Position numbers and translations under genes: made by a program. A DNA stretch of 34,871 nt from assembly GCF_030149235.1 (NCBI RefSeq), contig NZ_JASBRW010000002.1, positions 1 through 34,871 on the forward strand. Direction: 5' to 3'. Below the pieces are notes generated by a model, which made no database searches, had not been told where the DNA came from, and saw only the letters and a list, made by a program, of their open reading frames with translations. Source of the stretch: Maricaulis sp. Lineage in GTDB: Bacteria; Pseudomonadota; Alphaproteobacteria; Caulobacterales; Maricaulaceae. Below, piece by piece: positions 27,219-34,100 of the stretch (positions within the stretch are counted from its first letter, which is position 1; every line of letters begins with the position of its first letter).

Positions 27219-28181
27219 TTATTGCTCCAGTTCGCGCGCGCGCTGCAGCGCGGCCGCGGCGGCAGCATCGGAGCGCGACTGGGAGGCAACCTGGCGATAC
27301 AGCGCGGCCGCTTCCGCGCGATTGCCCTCTGCGACATGGATTTCCGCCAGGGCCAGGGCGGCTTCGGTGTTTTCTGGTTCAAAGGCGAGCATCTGGGCAT
27401 AAATACCGGCCGCTTCACGGCGCGAGCCCGCGGCATTCAGACATCCGGCATGCACCATCAGGGCCGTGTCATTCCAGGGATCGTCCTCGACCGCGGTGGC
27501 GGCGGCGGCGCATCGGTCCGGCGCCTGCAGAGCCGGCACGGCCGGCGCTTCCGGAGCGGGCTGCGGAGCCGCTTCGGCCTCGGCTGCGGGCGGCGGCGAG
27601 GCCAGTTCAGTCGGGGCTGTTGGCGCCTCCGGAGCGGCCGGTGCGGCCGGAGCCGGAACGTCAATCTGGGGCGCTTGCGGCGCCTGCGGCGGTGTGATGA
27701 CGGGCGCGGCCGGAGGCGGGGCTGACGGCGCAGCCTGGCTCGACGGCCGGGCGGCAGCGGCCGGAGCAGCGACGTTCGCTGGAGCCTCGTTACCCGAACG
27801 GATACGGGCCAGCGGGGTCGTGCTCGCACTGACGCCGACCTCGATCAAGACCCCGCCCTGGCGGATTTCCGCCCGGGCATTGCTCCAGGCGCGCGCGGCG
27901 CTGAGTTCGATCCGCAGGTGAGACCCGTCGGGGACCAAGCGGATGGCATCAACCAGATCACGATGGGCCGGCTCGATGGCCCGCGCCACATCGCTAACTC
28001 CATGGACTTCCAGCACCAGGCCTGTGTCACCCGGTGTGGCGACCACATCGCGGGGCTGCTGGTCAAAGGCGAGCCAGATGCGGCCACTTTCGCCGGCGAG
28101 GCGGGCACGGATATCGGTCAGCTCGGCCTGGGCCGGGCCGCTCAGACAGAGAATCAACGGCAGGAGCAGAAATTTACGCAT
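27219..28181 (-). CDS. Exported TPR protein with Pro/Ala-rich linker
   Basis: A 320-residue protein with a signal peptide (residues 1-19, ending AQA). A beta-rich N-terminal domain (20-125) reads like an AMIN domain (RIWLAFDQQP...LVLEVHGV). A long Pro/Ala linker (about 130-225) is followed by TPR helices (about 235-318: AAGIYAQMLAFEPENTEAAL and related). It probably sits in the periplasm, bound to the cell wall or a protein complex. It lies between a lipoprotein gene and thiD. A CtrA-type box is 24 bp upstream of the start, so control by the cell cycle is possible. The ribosome site is weak. Confidence 0.72.
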   Translation of the reverse strand: MRKFLLLPLILCLSGPAQAELTDIRARLAGESGRIWLAFDQQPRDVVATPGDTGLVLEVHGVSDVARAIEPAHRDLVDAIRLVPDGSHLRIELSAARAWSNARAEIRQGGVLIEVGVSASTTPLARIRSGNEAPANVAAPAAAARPSSQAAPSAPPPAAPVITPPQAPQAPQIDVPAPAAPAAPEAPTAPTELASPPPAAEAEAAPQPAPEAPAVPALQAPDRCAAAATAVEDDPWNDTALMVHAGCLNAAGSRREAAGIYAQMLAFEPENTEAALALAEIHVAEGNRAEAAALYRQVASQSRSDAAAAAALQRARELEQ

Positions 28182-28204
28182 GCCGCAGGGCTGGGCTGAT
28201 CCGT

Positions 28205-28219
28205 TTAAAACCCGGTTAA
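28205..28219. promoter_or_regulatory. CtrA-type box (TTAA-N7-TTAA)
   Basis: The sequence is TTAA, 7 nt, TTAA, an exact match to the full CtrA site of Caulobacter-type bacteria, and reads TTAACC on the minus strand. It lies in the 42-bp gap between the lipoprotein gene and the TPR-thiD pair, 24-38 bp before the TPR start codon. At this distance binding could activate or block transcription. Confidence 0.6.
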
Positions 28220-28223
28220 CTCC

Positions 28224-29057
28224 CTAGCCGACCGAGGGCGCCGGTCCACCATCGCAAACGTCATAGCCAAAGGCGCCGATCAGGCTGCCATCGGCCTCGC
28301 GCACGCTTTCATAGACATAACAGCCCTCAAAGCCCTCCGGCATCTCGCCTCGCACAAAGACCGGATCGCCCTCACCAAACATCGCATCGGCTTCGGTCAG
28401 GGGCCGCATGGAGTTCATGGCGCGGCCGTCCTCGCGGGTCGCGCACTCCCAGCTCAGCCCGGCGGTATCGACCAGACGCACCGCGGTATTTCCGCCCGGC
28501 ATTTCATAGGCATAGGAAACATGCCGGGCGCGCGGTCCGAACTCATCGAGGCAGGTATCGATGGCCGGTAGGTAGCTGGCCAGATAGTTCGCCCAGCTGT
28601 CCAGCTCGGCGCGCTCCATGGCGCAGCCGGTCACCGCGACATCACCGATGCGGACGGCCGCGAAATGGGTGAAGGTCCGCTCGTCCTGCTGGCACGGCCC
28701 GGCCTGGAGCTGGATGGCGATGGTCTCGCCGCGCTCGCTTTCACCGTGATAGCGGCGCACGCCTTCATCGAGATAGGGCATGGAGACTTCCAGCTCGCCC
28801 GTCGCGCCGCCGGAATGGACCGAGTTGAAGGCAAAGGCGACGGCGGGCTGTCCCGGTTCGTCAAGGAATTCGAGATTGCCCTCCCAACCATCGCCGCCGG
28901 ACAGCAGATAGCCAAAACCGCTTGGCTCGGAGTTGGTCGCACCGCCGGCCTCCGGGTTCAGTGCAGACAGCGCCATGCCGCCGGCACCGCCAGTGGTCGT
29001 GGCTCCACAGGCCGTGAGCCCTGCGCAGACCAGGGCCAGAACAATCAAACGCCTCAT
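28224..29057 (-). CDS. Lipoprotein, unknown function
   Basis: A 277-residue protein with a lipoprotein signal: a hydrophobic stretch and LTACG, so Cys17 would be lipidated. A Gly/Ala-rich spacer (18-45) is followed by a mostly beta domain with several cysteines (PCQQDE, GCAMER, DTCLDEFG, ECATRE, GCYVYE, DVCDGG), which could form disulfides in the periplasm. No family recognised. The start ATG has a G-run upstream; a longer frame begins at 29081. It may be the first gene of a lipoprotein/TPR/thiD unit, unless the CtrA box starts a separate transcript. Confidence 0.65.
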   Translation of the reverse strand: MRRLIVLALVCAGLTACGATTTGGAGGMALSALNPEAGGATNSEPSGFGYLLSGGDGWEGNLEFLDEPGQPAVAFAFNSVHSGGATGELEVSMPYLDEGVRRYHGESERGETIAIQLQAGPCQQDERTFTHFAAVRIGDVAVTGCAMERAELDSWANYLASYLPAIDTCLDEFGPRARHVSYAYEMPGGNTAVRLVDTAGLSWECATREDGRAMNSMRPLTEADAMFGEGDPVFVRGEMPEGFEGCYVYESVREADGSLIGAFGYDVCDGGPAPSVG

Positions 29058-29136
29058 ATTTCCCCCCGAACTTGACGCCATCAGAATGGCTTCCGGCGCA
29101 GGCTAGCACAGGAATGCCGGTTACGCGTAGAGGCGA

Positions 29137-30027
29137 TCAGATGCCCTCGGCAAAGGCCTTGGCGAGATGATCGACAAAGAGCCGCACCCGATGTGTCATA
29201 TAGCGCGAAGACGGGAAGACGGCCCAGAGATCACGATGCTCCGGCTGCCAGTCCGGCAACAGCTCGACCAGGCGGCCATCGGCCAACGCCTCCTCGGCGG
29301 CCCAGGATGGCGAACAGGCAATCCCGACTCCGGCACTGGCGGCAGCGACCGCCGCGACGGCTCCATTCAGGGTCAGGCGGCCATTGACGCGGACCTCCTG
29401 CACCTCGCCCTCGCGCGCAAAGCGCAATTGCTGAGGCGCCGGCTTGTTGCGATCGATGATGACGTCGTGATGCGCCAGCTGCGCCGGGTGCGTCACCGCG
29501 CCGGCGGCGGCGATATAGTCGGGCGAGGCCAACAGGGACATGCAGGCCGGAGCTAATTGGCGCGCGATCAGGGCACTATCGGGCAGATTGCCGATACGCA
29601 CACCGACATCGAAGCCCTCATTGACCAGGTCGACCATGCGATCACCCATGGTCAGGCGCACTTCCACGCCGGGCCATTGCTTCATGAAATCCGCTACCGG
29701 GCGCATCAGCTTGCGCGGGCCGAAATCAACCGGTGCCGAAACGCGCAACAAGCCTGCCGGCGCAGAACGGGCATCGGCCACGCCTTCTTCAAGGGCATCA
29801 TATTCGTCGAGCCAGGGACGGACGCGGTCCCGCAGCGCCGTACCGGCATCAGTCAGACGGACCGAACGGGTCGTCCGCTCGAACAGGCGGGCTTGCAGGC
29901 GGGTTTCCAGCGCGGTGATCTGCTTGGAGGCCGCCCCCGGTGTAATGCCCTCGCGCTCGGCGGCCTGGGTGAAGGACCCCAGCTCGGCAACGGAACAGAA
30001 GAGACGAAGCGCGTCGATACGGTCCAT
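29137..30027 (-). CDS. LysR-family transcriptional regulator
   Basis: A 296-residue protein with an N-terminal helix-turn-helix (residues 1-60: MDRIDALRLFCSVAELGSFTQAA, then ITPGAASKQITALETRL) and a periplasmic-binding-protein-like effector domain (90-293). It starts at 30027, where gagg lies upstream, giving the normal LysR length; a frame to 30180 is only a 5' extension. It is divergent from the DoxX gene, the usual layout for a LysR regulator and its target, with a LysR-type box between them. Confidence 0.92.
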   Translation of the reverse strand: MDRIDALRLFCSVAELGSFTQAAEREGITPGAASKQITALETRLQARLFERTTRSVRLTDAGTALRDRVRPWLDEYDALEEGVADARSAPAGLLRVSAPVDFGPRKLMRPVADFMKQWPGVEVRLTMGDRMVDLVNEGFDVGVRIGNLPDSALIARQLAPACMSLLASPDYIAAAGAVTHPAQLAHHDVIIDRNKPAPQQLRFAREGEVQEVRVNGRLTLNGAVAAVAAASAGVGIACSPSWAAEEALADGRLVELLPDWQPEHRDLWAVFPSSRYMTHRVRLFVDHLAKAFAEGI

Positions 30028-30069
30028 TGTTTCCTCAATAGAAAATGTTTTGCGCATTTCTACGTTATT

Positions 30070-30088
30070 ATCTCCATTATGTCGAGAT
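30070..30088. promoter_or_regulatory. LysR-type operator (T-N11-A)
   Basis: ATCTC (30070-30074) and GAGAT (30084-30088) form a dyad, with the T-N11-A core at 30073/30085. It lies in the 133-bp gap between the divergent lysR and doxX starts. Confidence 0.55.
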
Positions 30089-30160
30089 GTCATCTCTCTC
30101 TGCGACATCAATCGACGGCGCGACACGACACGCCGCCGCAACCGATATGGAGAGACACGA

Positions 30161-30589
30161 ATGTTCAACCCGAATAACAATACCGCCTATGGCGCGGCCC
30201 TGCTGCGCGTCAGCTTTGGCACCCTCATCCTGGCCCACGGCCTGCTCAAGATCCTGGTCTTCACCGTTCCGGGCACGGTCGGCTTTTTTGCCAGCCTCGG
30301 CCTCCCGGCCATCGTCGCCTATCTGGTCATTTTCGCCGAAATCGCCGGCGGGCTGGCCCTTATCGCAGGCGCTTATACCCGCATCGTCTCGCTCGGCCTG
30401 ATCCCGGTGCTTGCTGGCGCTACCCTGGTCCACCTGCCCAATGGCTGGCTGTTCTCGGCCGAGGGCGGCGGTTGGGAGTTCCCGCCCTTCTTGGTGGTGA
30501 CTGCCGGCGTGCAAGCCCTTCTCGGCTCCGGCGCCTTCGCCCTCAAGGCACCGCGCCTGCCGCTCATCCCGCGAGCCCTGCAGGCCTGA
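30161..30589 (+). CDS. DoxX-family membrane protein
   Basis: A 142-residue protein with four membrane helices and the DoxX pattern ALLRVSFGTLILAHGLLKI near the N-terminus, then FFASLGLPAIVAYLVIFAEIAGG. DoxX-like proteins are linked to redox and thiol stress responses; the chemistry is uncertain. The ATG follows ggagaga (30149-30155). The divergent LysR regulator and shared operator suggest inducible expression. A rho-independent terminator follows at 30623. Confidence 0.9.
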   Translation: MFNPNNNTAYGAALLRVSFGTLILAHGLLKILVFTVPGTVGFFASLGLPAIVAYLVIFAEIAGGLALIAGAYTRIVSLGLIPVLAGATLVHLPNGWLFSAEGGGWEFPPFLVVTAGVQALLGSGAFALKAPRLPLIPRALQA

Positions 30590-30622
30590 CGCACTAAACC
30601 GCCCTCCCCGCCCCCCCAGAAG

Positions 30623-30651
30623 GCCCGGCGCTCAGCAGAGTGCCGGGCTTT
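30623..30651 (+). terminator. Terminator after doxX
   Basis: GCCCGGC (30623-30629) pairs with GCCGGGC (30642-30648), with a further CTC/GAG inside, followed by TTT. It lies 33 bp after the doxX stop. Confidence 0.7.
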
Positions 30652-30924
30652 GCCTTGGCGGGTGCTGTATGGCGGCAAGATGGCAAGGCGCGGGATCCGG
30701 TGCCCGCCAGAACAAGGACACAGCGATGAAGGGGGAGTTGAGCAGGGCGAGAAAGACCTTTGCCCCACACACCTACCGCCCGTCCCTTCCCCGTGAAGGG
30801 AAGGCGGCGAGCGGCGGCGTTGCGTCCGGCTGTACCTGTTTAAGGGCCCTGGCCGTCCACACGCCCCGAACCTAGTGGTCCGGGACACAGTCTCGAGCTC
30901 GCGCCCGGACTGTTCGGCTCTGGC
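30652..30924. other. Non-coding stretch before the tandem array
   Basis: No supported gene. It holds a palindrome CCTTCCC/GGGAAGG (30785-30804) of the kind scattered in related genomes, and two mutually exclusive stems at 30878-30913 (GTCCGGG/CCCGGAC and ACAGTC/GACTGT). The latter could end a minus-strand transcript from the array, although no T-run is seen. Confidence 0.5.
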
Positions 30925-31435
30925 GGGCGTCGTTTCCTTCGCTCGGCCATTGCCTTCCCTGGCTGTTACCCCAGAGCCCGATCCCCCTATCGGGGCACCG
31001 TCGGCTTTCACTGGCGCCGTTTCCGGCGCGCAGTCATCGCCTTTCCCAGCTTTCACCCTGGGACCCGATCCTCCCTACGGAGTACCGCGGGCTTTCGCCT
31101 CGCGTCGTTTCCTTCGCGCGGCCATCGCCTTCCCTGGTTTCTACCCCAGAGCCCGATCCCTCTATCGAGGCACCGTCGGCTTTGACAAACGCTGTTGCCA
31201 GCGCGGTCCTCGCCTTTCCCGGCTCCTATCCCGGGACCCGACACCCCAGCGGGGCACCGTCGGCTCCAGTCGGCACTGTTGCCAGTGCTGGCCGTCACCT
31301 GTCCCGTTTCCGCTTCGGGGTTCGGCACCTGACGAGCAGGTTCCGTTGCGCGCCCTTTCACCCCTGTTGCCAGTGGCTTCCGTTTGCACCCCCGGAGTTT
31401 TCCCGGGACCAACCCAGCCGAAACTTGGGTTGAGA
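30925..31435 (-). ncRNA. Tandem array of six ~87-nt structured modules (putative RNA)
   Basis: Six diverged modules follow each other. Boundary hairpins have minus-strand loops GAAA at 30933, 31020, 31108 and GCAA at 31195, 31279, 31367, so the period is 87, 88, 87, 84 and 88 bp. The best boundary stems are GCGCCG/CGGCGC (31014-31029), CGCTG/CAGCG (31190-31203) and GCACTG/CAGTGC (31273-31288). A second hairpin is CCCC-GATA-GGGG (30984), CTCC-GTAG-GGAG (31071), CCTC-GATA-GAGG (31159) and CCCC-GCT-GGGG (31244). A third, with 7-9 nt loops, is CTGG/CCAG (30959, 31134), CCCAG/CTGGG (31045), CCCGG/CCGGG (31218, 31391) and CCCG/CGGG (31303). Paired bases change together. Periods not divisible by three argue against coding. 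Minus strand is chosen because the GNRA loops appear there. I know no matching family. Confidence 0.6.
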
Positions 31436-31538
31436 CTTTTGGTCCGCATACTGACGTATACGATCTTCAAGCCTGCCGCCGGCTTCCGCCCGATTTACCT
31501 TTGCAGACAAGGCGTTTGGCGCCGTCGACAAGAAAACG

Positions 31539-31632
31539 TTAATCAAGGGTTAAGCCGCGGGTCAACGCCAAAGTGATTCGGAAATGTGGAAAATTCGAAT
31601 CGCTCAAGTGATTCAACAGAAAAGCCCGAATC
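31539..31632 (-). promoter_or_regulatory. CtrA-type box and GANTC cluster
   Basis: A perfect TTAA-N7-TTAA lies at 31539-31553. Four GANTC sites (CcrM methylation type) follow at 31575-31579, 31597-31601, 31610-31614 and 31628-31632. The stretch is much more AT-rich than its surroundings. Facing the minus strand, it is placed to drive transcription into the tandem array; towards the plus strand it would only run antisense into the methyltransferase gene. Clear -35/-10 boxes were not identified. Confidence 0.55.
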
Positions 31633-31672
31633 TTTTTTCAATGGTAATTTTTATCCGCCCACGGAGTACGCG

Positions 31673-32506
31673 TTACAGTTCCGGCTTGCGCGCTCGCGCC
31701 GTAAGCACCATCGGCGTCATCAGTAAGGCATCCGGATCAGCCTCACGCTGCGCAACGAATTCGAGAAAGCCCGCCGCGTCTTCCGGCGCCAGGAAGCCCA
31801 GCTCGACCAGACGCGCCGGCGCCTCTTTCAACCAGCTCGCTGGCCAGCGCCAAAGCGCCTCGCCGGGCCGTACCGCGTGCATTTCAGGCGTCATTTCCTC
31901 AATCGACCAGCCGTGACGGCGGAACATGGCCGGGAAACGGCGGCCAATATTGGGATCCCCCTCGAAGTGACGCCAGCTGGCCTCAACCGCTGCTACGAAG
32001 CGATCAAAGACCGGCTCGGCCGGCTCGAGGCGGAAGCTGCGATAGTCGACATATTCCTGGGTCATGAAGACCCCGCCCGGTTTCAGCGCACGATCAATCC
32101 CGGCAATGGCGGCATCCGGGTCGGGCAGGAAACACAGGACCCAGCGCGACCACACCCGGTCACATTCGCCCTCCGGCCAGGTGAAGTCCTCAATGGCTGC
32201 CTGGCGGGTCTCGATATTGCCGAGACCACGCGCCCGTGCGCCCTCTTCCAGGGCTTGCAGGAAAAGCTCGGACTGGTCGACGGCGATGACCCGGCCTTGC
32301 GGGCCAACAAGCTGGGCCAGGTCGAAGGCGGCATAACCGGGGCCACAGCCCAGATCCATCACCGTCATGCCTTCCTTGAGCCCGGCCCGTCGCCAGGCCC
32401 CAAGCGCGGCTTCGCGCCAGAGCGCATGCTGCAGCCCGAGACGCTGAACCTCGGCCTCATTGGCACCGATGATATAGTCTTCTTCGTCCAGAGTGGCCTG
32501 GCTCAT
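31673..32506 (-). CDS. SAM-dependent methyltransferase, class I
   Basis: A 277-residue protein with the Rossmann-type methyltransferase core: motif I DLGCGPGYAAFDLA at 51-64, then VIAVDQSELFLQAL (motif II), a segment around WSRWVLCFLPDPDAAI and LKPGGVFMTQEYVDY. It resembles small-molecule (ubiquinone/menaquinone-type) methyltransferases; the substrate is unknown. GGAGGG precedes the start. No hairpin is seen directly after its stop. It stands alone between the array and the small membrane protein. Confidence 0.88.
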   Translation of the reverse strand: MSQATLDEEDYIIGANEAEVQRLGLQHALWREAALGAWRRAGLKEGMTVMDLGCGPGYAAFDLAQLVGPQGRVIAVDQSELFLQALEEGARARGLGNIETRQAAIEDFTWPEGECDRVWSRWVLCFLPDPDAAIAGIDRALKPGGVFMTQEYVDYRSFRLEPAEPVFDRFVAAVEASWRHFEGDPNIGRRFPAMFRRHGWSIEEMTPEMHAVRPGEALWRWPASWLKEAPARLVELGFLAPEDAAGFLEFVAQREADPDALLMTPMVLTARARKPEL

Positions 32507-32598
32507 AGAATGCCCTCCGCAGCTTCAAGCCGGGACAGATTAGGCAAGTGCTGGTAGGGCGACCACCTGAAAACTGCACGACCGGCAGCCGGTCGCGT

Positions 32599-32802
32599 CT
32601 AATAGGCGTGCTCGTAAGGGGCACCGGCCGTGGCGATCTGCGCGCCGTGCGCGGCGAGATGCTGGGCCGTATGGCGGGCATCCTCGACCGCCACCCAGGC
32701 CATCCAGCCGAGCAGCACCGTCAACACGACTGCCAGCCCCCAGCAGGCGACCGCTAGCGATCGCAACGGGTCCCGGAAGAAGTTGAAAGTGGTGTCGAGC
32801 AT
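32599..32802 (-). CDS. Small single-pass membrane protein, unknown function
   Basis: A 67-residue protein beginning MLDTTFNFFRDPLRSLA, with one membrane helix (about 15-38) and a His/Ala-rich C-terminal tail (EDARHTAQHLAAHGAQ). The ribosome site is weak and the frame extends to 32874, so the start is a best guess. A TATAAT-like stretch is near 32875-32880. No family recognised. Confidence 0.45.
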   Translation of the reverse strand: MLDTTFNFFRDPLRSLAVACWGLAVVLTVLLGWMAWVAVEDARHTAQHLAAHGAQIATAGAPYEHAY

Positions 32803-33124
32803 GTGTCGGACTGCCTGCCTGTGACCGTGAAAGAGGCGTGAATAATGTGCAGGGACAGGCAAGTTGCATCTCATATAATATGCCCGATCGTAATATCTCT
32901 ATTCAAATCGGGATTCGACGTTTGGAGTCTGGAGCTTGCGGCGGTCTGCTCGAATGAAATTGCGCAGCACTCGACCAGGAAGTGCAGAATCAACGTTTAG
33001 GCGCTTGCCTGCCGGTTTTGCTGCTCTAAAGCGCATAATACGCCTGTGAGGACTATTTGGTTTCAACGCCTTACAAGGCGCGCCCAACCTCGTGTTTCAG
33101 GGGAAAACCAACGAGCGCGACCCG
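32803..33124. other. Intergenic region with three GANTC sites
   Basis: About 320 bp without a supported gene. It contains GANTC at 32912-32916, 32925-32929 and 32997-33001, a TATAAT-like stretch near 32875 and a palindrome CGCCTT/AAGGCG (33067-33080), which may end the propeller gene's transcript on the minus strand. Confidence 0.5.
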
Positions 33125-33979
33125 TTAGTCCGCGGTGGCGGCCAGCGGCACCGTATAGATCGAGTAATTGCCATTGCGGAAACTGGTGAACCAGAGCTGT
33201 CCGCTCTCCAGGTCGGCATATGCGCCATACTCATATTCCGGCGTGTTGATCTCAGGTCCGAGATTAACCGCTTCAGACCAGCCTTCCCGCTCGGCATAGG
33301 CCATGTAGAGATCATCGCCGCCAAAACCGTCTGCGGCATCGGTACGAGTGAAGATCACCGCGCTCTCGTCGGCGGAGACAAAAATATCGGCTTCGGAGCG
33401 GGCCGTGGACAGGGCCCGAAGGCGCTCGACGCGCCAGCCGGCGCGCATGTCTGGGACAGCGCGGTAAAGGTCAGAGCCGCCGGCCCCACCGCGGCGGTTG
33501 GAGGCGAAATAGACGCTGCCATTGGCCGCCAGGCTGCCATGGAAATCATTGGCTCTGGAATTGACCGGCTCAGGCAGACGCCAGGGCGCGACCAGCCGGC
33601 CATCATCCCAATAGGCGATCCAGAGATCCCAGTCCTGTCGCTCCTCGCCGGGCATGGGAGCGGAAGAGAACACCACCTGGTCACCCTCCGGCGAAAAGCG
33701 CATGGCCCGCATCTCAACCGGCCAGGGTGCGCCATCGATCTGGACCGGCTGCGGGTCCGACCAGCCGCGGCGAAGGCGTCGGCGGAGCATGACGCTGTGC
33801 TCGCCCCAGTCGGCATTATGGGTGCCATAGATGGCGATATTGCCGTCCGGTGACAGGCTGTACCAGCTTTCCTCGGCAGCAGAGGCGAAGGGGGCGAAGG
33901 GTTCTGCGGGAGGCAGGGCGGCCGCATCACCGTCCTGAATCCCCAGAACAGACAGAAAAAGCGCTGAAAGAACCACCAT
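33125..33979 (-). CDS. Exported TolB/PD40-like beta-propeller protein
   Basis: With the start at ATG 33979 the protein has 284 residues and a signal peptide (MVVLSALFLSVLGIQ). Repeated blades are visible, each with a pattern like S-P-x-G-x-x-x-x-F (MRFSPEGDQVVFSS; SLAANGSVYFASNRRGGAGGSDLY; FVSADESAVIFTRTDAADGFGGDDLYMA; ADLESGQLWFTSFRNGNYSIY). These are WD40-like PD40 repeats as in TolB, usually used for protein or sugar binding. A longer frame starts at 34045, but that lies in the terminator of the next gene. No partner gene is adjacent. Confidence 0.78.
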   Translation of the reverse strand: MVVLSALFLSVLGIQDGDAAALPPAEPFAPFASAAEESWYSLSPDGNIAIYGTHNADWGEHSVMLRRRLRRGWSDPQPVQIDGAPWPVEMRAMRFSPEGDQVVFSSAPMPGEERQDWDLWIAYWDDGRLVAPWRLPEPVNSRANDFHGSLAANGSVYFASNRRGGAGGSDLYRAVPDMRAGWRVERLRALSTARSEADIFVSADESAVIFTRTDAADGFGGDDLYMAYAEREGWSEAVNLGPEINTPEYEYGAYADLESGQLWFTSFRNGNYSIYTVPLAATAD

Positions 33980-34043
33980 TACGCACACCCAAAAACACGG
34001 AAGCCAACCATGCCCGCTCCGCCAGTCCACCGCAAGCGCACAC

Positions 34044-34076
34044 AAAAAAGCCGGCCCGGATGATCTCCGGGCCGGC
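34044..34076 (-). terminator. Strong rho-independent terminator of the fadJ-like gene
   Basis: GCCGGCCCGGA (34050-34060) and TCCGGGCCGGC (34066-34076) form an 11-bp stem with a 5-nt loop; on the minus strand six T follow. It lies 25 bp after the fadJ-like stop. Confidence 0.92.
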
Positions 34077-34100
34077 TCTTCAGCTTAAACGCTTGGACGC

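Noticed and set aside
30925..31435. Interpretation of the array as CRISPR, integron attC sites, tRNAs or tandem c-di-GMP riboswitches
   Set aside because: No short identical repeats with unique spacers, no GTTRRRY core sites, no T-loop or CCA features, and the conserved riboswitch residues are absent.
30875..31576. A 233-codon plus-strand frame across the tandem array, and shorter minus-strand frames
   Set aside because: Module lengths of 84, 87 and 88 bp do not keep a frame, the paired bases covary, and there is no ribosome site. A minus-strand frame at 31358-31546 begins with a TTG inside the CtrA box.
32899..33087. A 62-codon minus-strand frame in the gap before the propeller gene
   Set aside because: No ribosome site, basic random-looking composition, and it covers the GANTC-containing AT-richer DNA.
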